Shown here piece by piece: positions 7,753 to 15,736 of a stretch of 38,920 nucleotides of DNA. The first letter of the stretch is position 1. Each line of letters begins with the position of its first letter. A program made the position numbers and the translations under genes. The DNA is from Desulfurellaceae bacterium. Its GTDB lineage: Bacteria; Desulfobacterota; Binatia; Bin18. Below the pieces are notes generated by a model. It did not search any database, had not been told where the DNA came from, and saw only the letters and a list, made by a program, of their open reading frames with translations. The DNA lies in contig JAGWBB010000015.1 of assembly GCA_021296095.1 (NCBI GenBank), positions 28,426 to 67,345 on the forward strand. The letters run 5' to 3'.

Positions 7753-8283
7753 ATGGCGAACAGAGGATTTTCTCATATTGGTCTTTCGACGCTCGACCTT
7801 GACAAAACGCGCGAGTTCTACGAGGACCTGCTCGGTTTCGAGCCGGTGGTGTGCGACACGATCGAGATAGAGGAAGGGGGGAAGATCCGTCACATCTTCT
7901 TCGATACCGGCCATCACCAGCTGATGGCCTTCATGGAAGCGCGCGAGGTCCCCGGCGTGCCGCGTGAATATGATGCCGGCATCAACAGCGGGCTCGGCGT
8001 GCCGGGCGGCTTTTATCACTTCGCGTTCGAGGCCGGTAATGAAGCCGCCCTGGCCCAGAAACGCGACGAACTCCGTTCCAAAGGCGTCGAAGTCAGCGAT
8101 GTCGTCGATCACAACTGGGCCAAATCGATCTACTTCAAAGATCCGAACGGCATCTCCTTAGAGTATTGCTGCCTGGTGCGGGAGTTCACCGCGGATGACG
8201 CGCGCATGCAGGATCGTTTCAAACTCCCGCTCGGAGCGCTCGCTGATCCGGTCAAGGCCTTGTCGTCGCCGGATAAGCACTAA
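7753..8283 (+). CDS. VOC family glyoxalase/dioxygenase-like protein
   Basis: A 176-aa protein with a single vicinal-oxygen-chelate domain. The N-terminal FSHIGLSTLDLDKTREFYED carries the first metal ligand (His8), GGFYHFAFE carries His89, and DPNGISLEYC carries Glu137, the usual His-His-Glu facial triad. The typical substrate class is an aromatic or lactoylglutathione-like compound; the exact reaction cannot be read off. GAGGAGGAC about 8 nt upstream supports the start. It lies 59 nt ahead of an LLM-family oxidoreductase gene on the same strand; the pair may form a small catabolic operon. Confidence 0.9.
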   Translation: MANRGFSHIGLSTLDLDKTREFYEDLLGFEPVVCDTIEIEEGGKIRHIFFDTGHHQLMAFMEAREVPGVPREYDAGINSGLGVPGGFYHFAFEAGNEAALAQKRDELRSKGVEVSDVVDHNWAKSIYFKDPNGISLEYCCLVREFTADDARMQDRFKLPLGALADPVKALSSPDKH

Positions 8284-8342
8284 GCTTGAGACAGCCAACC
8301 CTGCACCCTCATGCTCACACATAGGGACAGGAGAGAGACAAG

Positions 8343-9419
8343 ATGAAAATCGGCGTGTTTTGTATTTTCGATCACTGGCCCGAGGTCAAGTCAGCCCAAC
8401 AGTATCTGACAGATTTTCTTGATCTCACCCAGCGAGCCGAGGAGCTGGGCTTTGATTCCGCCTGGGTGTCTGAGCATCATTTCACCCGCTATGGCGGCAT
8501 CCTGCCTCGCCCTCAGGTGCTCTTGGCGGCCATGGCCGAACGTACCAAACGGATTCGCCTGGGCACGGCGGTGAGCCTCGTGCCCTTTGACAACCCCATC
8601 CGCGCAGCGGAAGATTTTGCCCTGGTTGACGTGCTGAGTGGTGGGCGGCTGGACTTTGGGGTTGGGCGCGGTCTGTTCCCGTTTGAATACGACGGGATCG
8701 GCGTGTCACAAAACGAGGGCCGCCAGCGACTTGAAGAAGGGGTCGAGATGATTCTGCGGGCCTGGCAGGAGGCCCCTCTCAGCTTTGAAGGACAATTCAC
8801 CAAGGTCACCGACCTCACGATCTTGCCGCGGCCCCTCCAAACCCCGCACCCTCCCCTGTACGCGGCTGCGCTCAGCCCCGAAAGCTATGACTGGGCCGCG
8901 CGCAAAGGCTATAGCATTCTCCAGGTGCCCTATCCGCTGCCCATCGAAGTGACGCAGGGCCAGATTGCCGACTACAAAGAGAAACTCGGCCAGCATGGCC
9001 ATGGCGGCACAGAGGTCATCGCCCTGTTCCACACCTATGTGGGAGAGACCGCAGCCAAAGCCAAGGCCGAGGCCGAGCAGGCGGTGATGAACTGTGTGAA
9101 CCTGGCCGGCTCGCTCTTTCCCAAAAAGATCAAATCCGAGCAGTACAAATCGTACGCCCAGTTTGCTCCGACGATGCAAACGCTCACGTATGATGTCCTG
9201 TACAATGAGCGCACGCTGATTGGCGATCCCGACCAAGTCATTGCCAAGCTGGAACGCTTTCAAAAAGACTTGCAGATGGACCAGTTCATCTATTTCCTCA
9301 ACTGGGGTGGGATGAACCACGATCTGGTGCTGCAATCCATGCAGCGCTTTGCCAAATATGTCCTGCCCCATTTCCAAAAAGGCGATGCCCAGGCTGAGAA
9401 AACGCTGGCCGCACTGTAA
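8343..9419 (+). CDS. LLM class flavin-dependent oxidoreductase (1)
   Basis: A 358-aa luciferase-like TIM-barrel protein of normal length. Family features include LGFDSAWVSEHHFTRYGGIL near residue 40, RIRLGTAVSLVPFDNPIRAA, the loop DVLSGGRLDFGVGRG, and TILPRPLQTPHPPLYAAALS. Such enzymes use FMNH2 or F420 to oxygenate or oxidise small organic substrates; the cofactor is not determinable here. A GGAGAGAGACAAG RBS precedes ATG 8343. It follows the VOC gene. Immediately after its stop comes a fused pair of gene remnants, marking the start of a disturbed region. Confidence 0.93.
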   Translation: MKIGVFCIFDHWPEVKSAQQYLTDFLDLTQRAEELGFDSAWVSEHHFTRYGGILPRPQVLLAAMAERTKRIRLGTAVSLVPFDNPIRAAEDFALVDVLSGGRLDFGVGRGLFPFEYDGIGVSQNEGRQRLEEGVEMILRAWQEAPLSFEGQFTKVTDLTILPRPLQTPHPPLYAAALSPESYDWAARKGYSILQVPYPLPIEVTQGQIADYKEKLGQHGHGGTEVIALFHTYVGETAAKAKAEAEQAVMNCVNLAGSLFPKKIKSEQYKSYAQFAPTMQTLTYDVLYNERTLIGDPDQVIAKLERFQKDLQMDQFIYFLNWGGMNHDLVLQSMQRFAKYVLPHFQKGDAQAEKTLAAL

Positions 9420-9423
9420 GGAA

Positions 9424-9741
9424 ATCTTTCTCCCCGATAATGCCAAGCGGCTCCAGGCCGACGGCTATACCACCCTCAACTTTGACTACCGCTATTTTGG
9501 CGAAAGCGGCGGGGAGCCTCGCTCGCGCCTTTTTGAGCTGATCCACTCCCTGCCCGACAATCTGAAGGAGCGGACCAGCGTGGGCAACCCGTCCGACTGC
9601 CGACGGCGGCTGGGGGAGCTGCGGGACGAGTTCGGCATCGAGCAGGTGGCCTTCTCCCTGCACGCCGGGGCGCAGGATACGGCCCGGGCCAGACGTGGGC
9701 TGGAGGTCTTCGCCCAGGAAGTGATGCCCGAGTTTGTCTAG
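9424..9741 (+). pseudogene. Mosaic remnant: alpha/beta-hydrolase piece joined to LLM C-terminus
   Basis: An open frame begins with no credible start just after the LLM stop. Its first part, LQADGYTTLNFDYRYFGES then GGEPRSRLF, matches the strand-helix segment of alpha/beta-hydrolases of the dienelactone-hydrolase/esterase kind, with the family NFDYRxFGESxGEPR motif. From about 9535 the frame continues into ELRDEFGIEQVAFSLHAGAQ and ends ARRGLEVFAQEVMPEFV, typical of the last 60 residues of luciferase-like oxidoreductases. Neither half has its catalytic core. I infer successive deletions that joined the relics of two genes in frame. 9742-9955 downstream shows no gene. Confidence 0.65.
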
Positions 9742-9955
9742 AGGGTGTTCTGCACTCTGGGATCGGTCCGGGTCACATCCCCATTACCCGGATTAGGCGG
9801 CTTGAAGGGCTGGGGCTCACGTCTGTCGCATCGTCATACAGTCCAGCATGAGTTGACCCGGCACCTCAGCAGTCTGTCCTCCTTTGGTTTCATTCCAGAC
9901 TGTCCTGTCTTGCCATCATCAACGAAGAGAGCAAGGAGCCTGCGTTGCTGCCCCG

Positions 9956-10717
9956 TTACTGCGCCACATAACCGCCATCCACCGCCATGGGATGGCCAGT
10001 CACAAACGAGGCCGCTTCAGAACACAACCACGCCACGGCTTCGCCGATCTCACTCGGTTGGGCCATACGACCAACGGGTTCTGCGGCGCTAATCCCTTCG
10101 GCCATTTCGGGCACTTTTTCAAAGGCGCGCTTGAGCATCGGCGTCTCCACAGCGCCTGGACAGACCGCATTCACCCGAATGCCGGACTTGGCATACTCAA
10201 GCGCTGCGGTCTTGGTGAGTCCGACCACCCCATGTTTGGCTGCGACGTAGGCGGACCCGGCTGGTATACCTTGTAAACCTGCCACTGAGGCAGTGTTTAC
10301 AATCGCGCCTCCGCCTTGGCTGAGCATCTGCTGGATTTCCGCTTTCATGCTGAGCCATACGCCCTTGAGGTTAATACCGATCACCCGATCCCAGGTGGCT
10401 TCAGGATAGTCCGGCGTTGGCACGAAGTCGCCTTCGATGCCAGCATTATTAAAGGCGCAGTCCAGCCGGCCATAAGTCTCCACCACTTTTTTGACCATGG
10501 CTTCTGTCTCAGCCGCTTGGGATACGTCAGCCTGTATAAAGATCGCGTCGCCCCCAGCGTCTTTGATCAAGCGCACGGTTTCCTCGGCGCCTTCGGCATT
10601 CACATCCGCTACCGCAACTTTTGCGCCTTCCCGAGCAAAAACCTGAGCGGTCGCCCGGCCAATTCCGGTACTCGCGCCCGTGATTAAAGCGACCTTTCCG
10701 TCTAAGAGTCCTGCCAT
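9956..10717 (-). CDS. SDR family NAD(P)-dependent oxidoreductase
   Basis: A 253-aa classical short-chain dehydrogenase. Visible elements are the Rossmann glycine motif TGASTGIGRA (about residue 14), NNAG near residue 90, the catalytic Ser in NTASVAG, the YxxxK pair in SAYVAAKHG (about 155-159), VNAVCPGAVETPM, and the C-terminal FVTGHPMAVDGGY. An acidic Asp (ADVN) after the second strand suggests NAD preference. ATG 10717 is chosen because AAAAGGAGG precedes it by 8 nt; the longer in-frame reading has no RBS. The substrate is unknown. It follows a small remnant gene that contains a diverged piece of another SDR C-terminus. Confidence 0.94.
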   Translation of the reverse strand: MAGLLDGKVALITGASTGIGRATAQVFAREGAKVAVADVNAEGAEETVRLIKDAGGDAIFIQADVSQAAETEAMVKKVVETYGRLDCAFNNAGIEGDFVPTPDYPEATWDRVIGINLKGVWLSMKAEIQQMLSQGGGAIVNTASVAGLQGIPAGSAYVAAKHGVVGLTKTAALEYAKSGIRVNAVCPGAVETPMLKRAFEKVPEMAEGISAAEPVGRMAQPSEIGEAVAWLCSEAASFVTGHPMAVDGGYVAQ

Positions 10718-10731
10718 GTATGACCTCCTTT

Positions 10732-10959
10732 TCAAAAGGATTTCACTCTTGAACCATCTTCTGGATGATTGAGAGTTCGACTAAAGGACGCCGCCTCCGA
10801 GCACATCCAGACGACGGCTTCGTTTGCTGCGCCTTCCGGGTCGAAAATATAATCGTGGAAGACGAGTTCGCCGATGACGATAGCGGGTGGACCGGCGCCC
10901 TCGATCCGGTATTGAAGCGTGAAGCCGGCGGCGGCGGTAGTCCCGCTCTCACTGCTCAT
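10732..10959 (-). pseudogene. Mosaic remnant: alpha/beta-hydrolase start joined to SDR tail
   Basis: This 75-aa frame has a good RBS (AGGAGG, 6 nt before ATG 10959), so it may still be translated. It opens like an alpha/beta-hydrolase (FTLQYRIEGAGPPAIVIG), but after about 30 residues turns into DPEGAANEAVVWMCSEAASF, which matches the GEAVAWLCSEAASF segment of SDR enzymes such as the one next door, then ends in unrelated residues. Both catalytic cores are gone. It is a deletion product rather than a functional small protein, as far as can be seen. Confidence 0.6.
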
Positions 10960-10990
10960 GGTTGCCTCCTGTCGTGGGTGGGGACGTCCG

Positions 10991-11785
10991 TCAGCCGGTC
11001 GCCAAAAACTCACGCACCAACTGTGAAACTTGGGTGTGCTGTTCGACGTATGGGACATGCCCGGCGTTGTCGATCAGCCGAACCTGCGCGTCTGCAATCC
11101 GCGAGGCGAACTCGTCTGCGTAGACAACCGGCACCAGGCGGTCTTGTTTGCCCCAGACAATGAGTGTTTTTGCTCGGACGCGGCGGAGTCGTTTGGCTAA
11201 ACCCCGTTCCGGAATCGGCCAGATAAAATGTGAGGTGCTGGCGAGAGAACTCACGCGGTGGACCAGCGCGTCCACTTTTTCATCCGGGTCTTCCGGCAGA
11301 CTCAGTCGGGCGGCGACCTCAGGCGTATTGGGATTACGGTACAAGAGTTCCACCTGGGTTTCCGGTGCGACCATGACATGGTCACTGACCGGAGCATCGT
11401 CCCGCCACAGTCCCAGGGCATCGATCAGCACAAGTTTGCCAACACGATGGGGAAAGCTTGCCGCCAGCTCTGCCGCCACCATTCCCCCAAAGGAGTGGCC
11501 AATCAGATCGACCTGATCGAGGCCCAGCGCAGCCAACACGTCATCGTAATACAGCATCAGGTCCCACAAGTTATCGAGCTGGTGTAAATCCTTGGGCTCG
11601 ACAGCGCCCGGATGCGCCGGGGCAAAGACGGTGTGCTGGGCGGCCACATCATTCAGAAAACCGCCCCATTCCTGGCCAAACGGACCGTGCAGAAAAACGA
11701 CGGGTGAGCCCTCGCCGCGGACGAGCGTCGTATTCGGCGCAAAGCCGCCGGGCAGGCTGACAGACTGTGAAGCGGGCGCGCTCAC
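10991..11785 (-). CDS. Alpha/beta-hydrolase fold protein
   Basis: A 264-aa protein if translation begins at GTG 11785, whose GTGA overlaps the stop codon of the upstream LLM gene; the longer in-frame reading would run through that gene. The fold is shown by SPVVFLHGPFG (oxyanion loop), DLIGHSFGGMVAAELAASFP with the nucleophile Ser in GHSFG, TLIVWGKQDRLVPVVYADEF with the acid Asp, and DNAGHVPYVEQ with the catalytic His. The triad is therefore complete. Members hydrolyse esters, C-C bonds or epoxides; the substrate is unknown. Coupling to the LLM gene suggests the two act on the same compound, as in ring-opening catabolic pathways (inference). Confidence 0.92.
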   Translation of the reverse strand: MSAPASQSVSLPGGFAPNTTLVRGEGSPVVFLHGPFGQEWGGFLNDVAAQHTVFAPAHPGAVEPKDLHQLDNLWDLMLYYDDVLAALGLDQVDLIGHSFGGMVAAELAASFPHRVGKLVLIDALGLWRDDAPVSDHVMVAPETQVELLYRNPNTPEVAARLSLPEDPDEKVDALVHRVSSLASTSHFIWPIPERGLAKRLRRVRAKTLIVWGKQDRLVPVVYADEFASRIADAQVRLIDNAGHVPYVEQHTQVSQLVREFLATG

Positions 11786-13104
11786 GAGTGGGCTCCCTTC
11801 GCCGTCATGTGCGGAGCTTCGCTCTCGTTCCGGGTCGCGCCACGGGCAGCGTCGCTGCCATTCACCTGCGGACTGCGGGCTTGGGCGTTGCGGGTTGCCC
11901 CTTGCGGCCACCAACGATCCTCATAGCCTTGCTCATCCCAGATACCGCGAATGCGGGGCAGGACCTCTTCGGCGAACAGACGCGTGTTCTTGGCCGTCAA
12001 TTCCGGCTCCATTGACTGGATCTGGAGAATCACCATCAAATGGCCAACTCGGAGGTTCTTGACCGCCTCAGTGAGACGATCAGCGACCGTTTTGGGGCTC
12101 CCGCCAATGACAATGCCCTGCTTTTCGACCTGTTCCTGCCAGGTCATGTCTTTCCCCGAGACTGCCCCAAATGGAGTCGCTCCACCTGAACGCTTGAGAT
12201 TAAATTCCAGGCTGTGTTTGGTCATATAGCCGGGCACAACGGCATGGTGACCGGCGATATACAGCGACTTATCGAAGAAATTACGGATATGCGGCAGATA
12301 CTCTTTCTCGGCTTGGGCGTCGGTTTCGCTGACCACAACGAGTTGCGCAAAACCGGCCCGGTACGGATTATCATCGCGCCCCGAGGCGGCCACGGTATCC
12401 CAGTACCGATTCATCATATTTTGCGCAGCCTTATGGCCCAGAAAGCTCAGATAGCTATAGGTGTAATCATTCTCAGCCGCAAACTTCCACGTCTCAACCG
12501 ACCCGCCGCCTGCACACCAGATCGGCGGATGGGGTTTCTGAATCGGCTTCGGCCACAAGTTGACATAGCGCAGCTTGGTAAACTTGCCGTTAAACGGAAA
12601 CGGGCCAGGCTTGGTCCACGCTTGTTTGATGAGATCATGGGCTTCGTAGTAGCGTGGCCGCACTTCGGTCGGCGTAATGCCATAGCAGCCGGCTGTGTCC
12701 ATGGCCGAGCCAACTGGCCAGCCAGCGACCAGGCGTCCACCACTCAGACAGTCGAGCAGCGCCATCTCTTCGGCCACTCGGAGAGGCGGATTGTAGAGCG
12801 GCAAGGTATTGCCCAACATGACAATCGCGGCATCAGATTTGCGACGGGCCAGATTGGCCGCGATCAGATTGGGCGAGACAGGAAAGCCATACGCGTTCTG
12901 ATGATGCTCGTTCAGGCCGAGCCCGTCAAAGCCGAGATCGTCGGCCAGCTCCAATTCGTCCAGATTCCAGTTCAGATACTTGCCGACCGTTTCCGGATCG
13001 CACAGTTCGTCAGTCGGAGGGGTGACCCAGATACTCTCATACCGATCACGGAAGTCATCCGGCAGATCCCGGTAGCCTTGCATGTGAAACCAAATCGTCT
13101 TCAT
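11782..13104 (-). CDS. LLM class flavin-dependent oxidoreductase (2)
   Basis: A 440-aa luciferase-like protein. Family signs are the first strand IWFHMQGYRDLP, ADDLGFDGLGLNEHHQNAYG, VMLGNTLPLYNPPLRVAEEM, LSGGRLVAGWPVGS, and VNLWPKPIQKPHPPIWCAGG. The body ends near GIWDEQGYEDRWWPQG; the last 40 residues are a low-complexity tail rich in Arg, Ala and Ser that is unusual for the family and may be a run-on extension. The gene is translationally coupled to the downstream hydrolase by a 4-nt overlap. It differs clearly from the LLM gene at 8343, so the two are not a recent duplication. The 213 nt upstream of it show no gene. Confidence 0.92.
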   Translation of the reverse strand: MKTIWFHMQGYRDLPDDFRDRYESIWVTPPTDELCDPETVGKYLNWNLDELELADDLGFDGLGLNEHHQNAYGFPVSPNLIAANLARRKSDAAIVMLGNTLPLYNPPLRVAEEMALLDCLSGGRLVAGWPVGSAMDTAGCYGITPTEVRPRYYEAHDLIKQAWTKPGPFPFNGKFTKLRYVNLWPKPIQKPHPPIWCAGGGSVETWKFAAENDYTYSYLSFLGHKAAQNMMNRYWDTVAASGRDDNPYRAGFAQLVVVSETDAQAEKEYLPHIRNFFDKSLYIAGHHAVVPGYMTKHSLEFNLKRSGGATPFGAVSGKDMTWQEQVEKQGIVIGGSPKTVADRLTEAVKNLRVGHLMVILQIQSMEPELTAKNTRLFAEEVLPRIRGIWDEQGYEDRWWPQGATRNAQARSPQVNGSDAARGATRNESEAPHMTAKGAHS

Positions 13105-13317
13105 AGATATTCCTCTCGCCAGTTGCCTCAGACCCGCCAGGCGCGTGCCGAATAATCATGCCGATATCGATCAGTCCCGCAGGCCATCACGCCGGACATG
13201 AGGTCCGGTCCGTTCTCCCGTTTGTCAGACAGGAATATGCACCGTCGGATAGGACATCGCAAGAGGAGGACACGCTGGACACAAGCGTACACCAGCGGAC
13301 CCAGCCCGTTGAATCGG

Positions 13318-13365
13318 GTCGTGACCGTGCAGCGCACCTATTTGGAAGCTGGCGGGCAAATCGTG
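13318..13365 (+). pseudogene. Remnant resembling the 3' end of the deacetylase gene
   Basis: These 48 bases match the last 15 or so codons and stop of the deacetylase-like gene at 7467-7511 (shared stretch GTCGTGACCGTGCAGCGCA, then CTA, GGA, GCTGGC and CAAATC). The encoded VVTVQRTYLEAGGQI corresponds to VVTVQRSYWELADKS. No other part of such a gene is present, so this is best read as the tail of a deleted paralogue. Confidence 0.5.
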
Positions 13366-13371
13366 ACAGGA

Positions 13372-13500
13372 GTCAACGAAGCGTCCGCCACTAGGCACTC
13401 TTGTCGGGCACCCATTCGCGTGTTGCAAAAACTCGGCATGCAAAAGAGGGAAGAGCGCGAATTTGCCGGCCTCCACGCGGTGATGTACGAACTGTGGCGG
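13372..13500 (+). pseudogene. GNAT acetyltransferase C-terminal remnant
   Basis: The frame reads VNEAS, then nine unrelated residues, then IRVLQKLGMQKREEREFAGL followed by HAVMYEL. This is the NxxSIRVLEKLGF acetyl-CoA-binding/C-terminal motif of GNAT N-acetyltransferases, interrupted by an insertion of about 27 nt. No N-terminal part or start is present. It directly follows the deacetylase-tail remnant and precedes the ABM pseudogene. Confidence 0.5.
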
Positions 13501-13593
13501 ACACGGTTTGTCGCCAGACTGCAATCTTCCGAACCGAACGGCCTGACAGGCGCACGCTACGGCTCGTAACGGACAGGTATCCAGGGGGGGATT

Positions 13594-13924
13594 ATGGTTA
13601 TTGTCATAGTTCGTACCCGACTTCGGGCGGGAGCGGACCAGGCTGCCTTGGGGCAGCTCACGCAGGAGATGCGGACTCTGGTGCAGACCATACCGGGCTT
13701 TGTTGCCGTGCTTTGTTGCCGTCAAGGACTTTACAGCCAGCGACGGTGAAGGCGTCTCTCTTGCAGAATTTCAGACCCTGGCGGCGGCCAAAGCGTAGCG
13801 GGAGCATCCTGACCACCGACGCGCCCAGGAGAGGGGCAGGAAAGAGTTCTTCTCGTCCTACCATGTCCAAGTCTGTGAAGTCGGGCGGGAGTACTCGTTT
13901 CCCGGCGAACGGGTGTCCTCATAG
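13594..13924 (+). pseudogene. ABM-domain (antibiotic biosynthesis monooxygenase) protein, frameshifted
   Basis: From ATG 13594 (G-rich RBS just upstream) the frame gives [19 protein letters not shown] and MRTLVQTIPGFVAV, a typical ABM ferredoxin-like opening. A 13-bp exact tandem duplication (13697-13709 and 13710-13722, GCTTTGTTGCCGT) then shifts the frame. With one copy removed, the protein continues VKDFTASDGEGVSLAEFQTL, then REHPDHRRAQERGRKEFFSS and YHVQVCEVGREYSFPGE, ending at 13924. A second lesion, TAG at 13796-13798, stands where the family has Trp before REHP. Intact relatives are about 100-aa dimeric cofactor-free monooxygenases or stress proteins. This copy is clearly broken. Confidence 0.8.
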
Positions 13925-14145
13925 CGCATGCCGCGTACGGCAGAGAGGCCAGATATGCGCAGCCTGAGCTGCTCAATTTTGGGTATATATCGGGTTCACT
14001 CCAGTGCCTTCATTTTCTCTTCCTCGCTCATCAAACCTGTCGGGCAGATGTGTTCCTAGTTTGTTCCTCACCTCGCCATTCTGCAACGTGTTCCCCATCC
14101 CTGTATCTTTTGTCCTGTTGTCTGCACTACCAGGACGTAGCAAGA

Positions 14146-15669
14146 CTAATACGACTTGGCGAAAACGACCCGCCGCTTGCTGGCTTGACCGCTCATCACG
14201 CAGCTGCCGTCTTCTTCCGGGGCGTCGAGCGGAATGCACCGAATCGTGACGTTCAGGTCATTCTTGATCGTCTCTTCGACATCGGGCTGGCCGTTCCAGT
14301 GGCTGAGGGCAAAGCCGGCGTGGATCTCCGGTTTGTCACGATTGTGGGGGGTAAAGAAGTCGTACAGGTCGGCTTTTGAGTCAATGCGGTGGGTATGTTG
14401 ATCGCGGAAGCGGCGAGCGCGGTCAAACAGGCCGTGCTGGATGTCGTCGAGTTGGGCGCCAAGCGTTGCCACAAACTCGGCCCGCGACTGGCTCACCCGC
14501 TCCGACTGCTGTCGGTCACGGCGGCCGACAAAAACGGTGTGGTCTTCAAGCTCGCGCTGTCCGATCTCGAGTCGGATGGGCACGCCTTTTTTAATCCACG
14601 ACCAGACCTTTTCTCCGCCTGAGGCGTCCCGCACGTCAAGTTCGACCTGCAGGGGCTGGTCGTCGTAGCGCAGCGCCCGCAGTTCCTGGGCCAGACTCTC
14701 GCAGTAGGCCAGGATTTCGTCCCGGTTTGTCTTCTTGCGCAACAGGGGCAGGATCACGACATGGCGGGGAGCCAGTTTGGGCGGCAGGATCAGGCCGTTA
14801 TCGTCGCTATGGGTCATGATCAAGCCGCCGATGAGACGGGTCGAGACTCCCCACGAGGTGGTCCAGGCGTAGGCTTCCTGGCCGCTGGGGTCGGAGAAGC
14901 GAATCTCGGACGAACGGGCAAAGTTCTGGCCCAGAAAATGTGAGGTGCCGGCCTGGAGCGCCTTGCGGTCCTGCATCATGGCCTCGATGGAATAGGTGGA
15001 GACGGCGCCGGGGAAGCGCTCGCCCGGGGTCTTTTCGCCCTTGATAACCGGAATCGCCATGTAGCGCTCGGCAAAATCGGCGTATACGCCAAGCATACGG
15101 TCGGTCTCTTGCTGGGCGTCCTCGGCGGTGGCGTGAACCGTGTGACCCTCCTGCCACAGGAATTCGGCGGTGCGCAGAAAGATACGCGGCCGCATTTCCC
15201 AGCGCACGACATTGGCCCACTGGTTGATCAGCAGCGGCAGGTCGCGGTAGGACTGCACCCACTTGGCAAACGTCGCGCCGATAATGGTTTCAGAGGTGGG
15301 GCGGACGACCAGGGGCTCGGTCAGTTCTCCAGACGGGACGAGCCGACCGTCCGGTCCGGCCTCCAGCCGATGATGGGTCACAACCGCGCATTCCTTGGCA
15401 AAGCCTTCGACGTGCTCGGCCTCTTTTTGCATGAAACTGAGCGGAATGAAGAGCGGGAAATAGGCGTTTTGATGGCCGGTGGCCTTGAACATGCCGTCCA
15501 GGACCCGCTGGATGTTCTCCCACAGGCTGTAGCCCCACGGCTTGATGACCATACAACCCCGGACCGCCGAGGTTTCTGCCAGGTCGGCGGCCCGAATGAC
15601 CTGCTGGTACCACTCGGTGTAGTCTTCGTCTCGGGTTGGAGAAATCGCCGTCTTTCGGGCTCGGTTCAT
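14146..15669 (-). CDS. proS: Prolyl-tRNA synthetase, type 3
   Basis: A 507-aa class II synthetase that charges tRNA-Pro. The length, the absence of the bacterial editing insert between motifs 2 and 3, and the C-terminal zinc-like domain ending in a Tyr (VVFAKSY) identify the archaeal/eukaryotic-type enzyme found in some bacteria. Motif 2 is RPRIFLRTAEFLWQEGHTVH and motif 3 region is GLIMTHSDDNGLILPPKLAP; PLVVRPTSETIIG binds ATP and proline. Start ATG 15669 has GGAGGAG 5 nt upstream. It lies downstream of ispD, with a copy of the palindromic repeat filling the 56-nt gap. The 221 nt between the ABM pseudogene and this stop hold nothing recognisable. Confidence 0.96.
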   Translation of the reverse strand: MNRARKTAISPTRDEDYTEWYQQVIRAADLAETSAVRGCMVIKPWGYSLWENIQRVLDGMFKATGHQNAYFPLFIPLSFMQKEAEHVEGFAKECAVVTHHRLEAGPDGRLVPSGELTEPLVVRPTSETIIGATFAKWVQSYRDLPLLINQWANVVRWEMRPRIFLRTAEFLWQEGHTVHATAEDAQQETDRMLGVYADFAERYMAIPVIKGEKTPGERFPGAVSTYSIEAMMQDRKALQAGTSHFLGQNFARSSEIRFSDPSGQEAYAWTTSWGVSTRLIGGLIMTHSDDNGLILPPKLAPRHVVILPLLRKKTNRDEILAYCESLAQELRALRYDDQPLQVELDVRDASGGEKVWSWIKKGVPIRLEIGQRELEDHTVFVGRRDRQQSERVSQSRAEFVATLGAQLDDIQHGLFDRARRFRDQHTHRIDSKADLYDFFTPHNRDKPEIHAGFALSHWNGQPDVEETIKNDLNVTIRCIPLDAPEEDGSCVMSGQASKRRVVFAKSY

Positions 15670-15693
15670 GCCGCTCCTCCGTGTCTGTCAAAA

Positions 15694-15736
15694 GAAACGC
15701 TGCTCTCTTCTCGATGAGGTGATTCTCATCGTTCAC
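15694..15736 (-). repeat. Palindromic repeat copy R3, ispD/proS junction
   Basis: Along the minus strand this reads GTGAACGATGAGAATCACC, then CATCGAGAAGAGAGCAGCGTTTC. The left arm and core match R4 and R6; the core and following bases match R1 (ATCGAGAAGAGAGCA). The right arm is degenerate. Its left arm supplies the last codons and stop of ispD (AGT GAA CGA TGA). Confidence 0.75.

Noticed and set aside
13973-14239. Short minus-strand frame between the ABM pseudogene and proS
   Set aside because: No RBS, no family motif, and it overlaps the 3' end of proS.
14270-14310. A GTGACGTTCAGG...GATCGTCTC stretch resembling the palindromic repeat
   Set aside because: It encodes conserved proS residues and lacks the core and the second arm.
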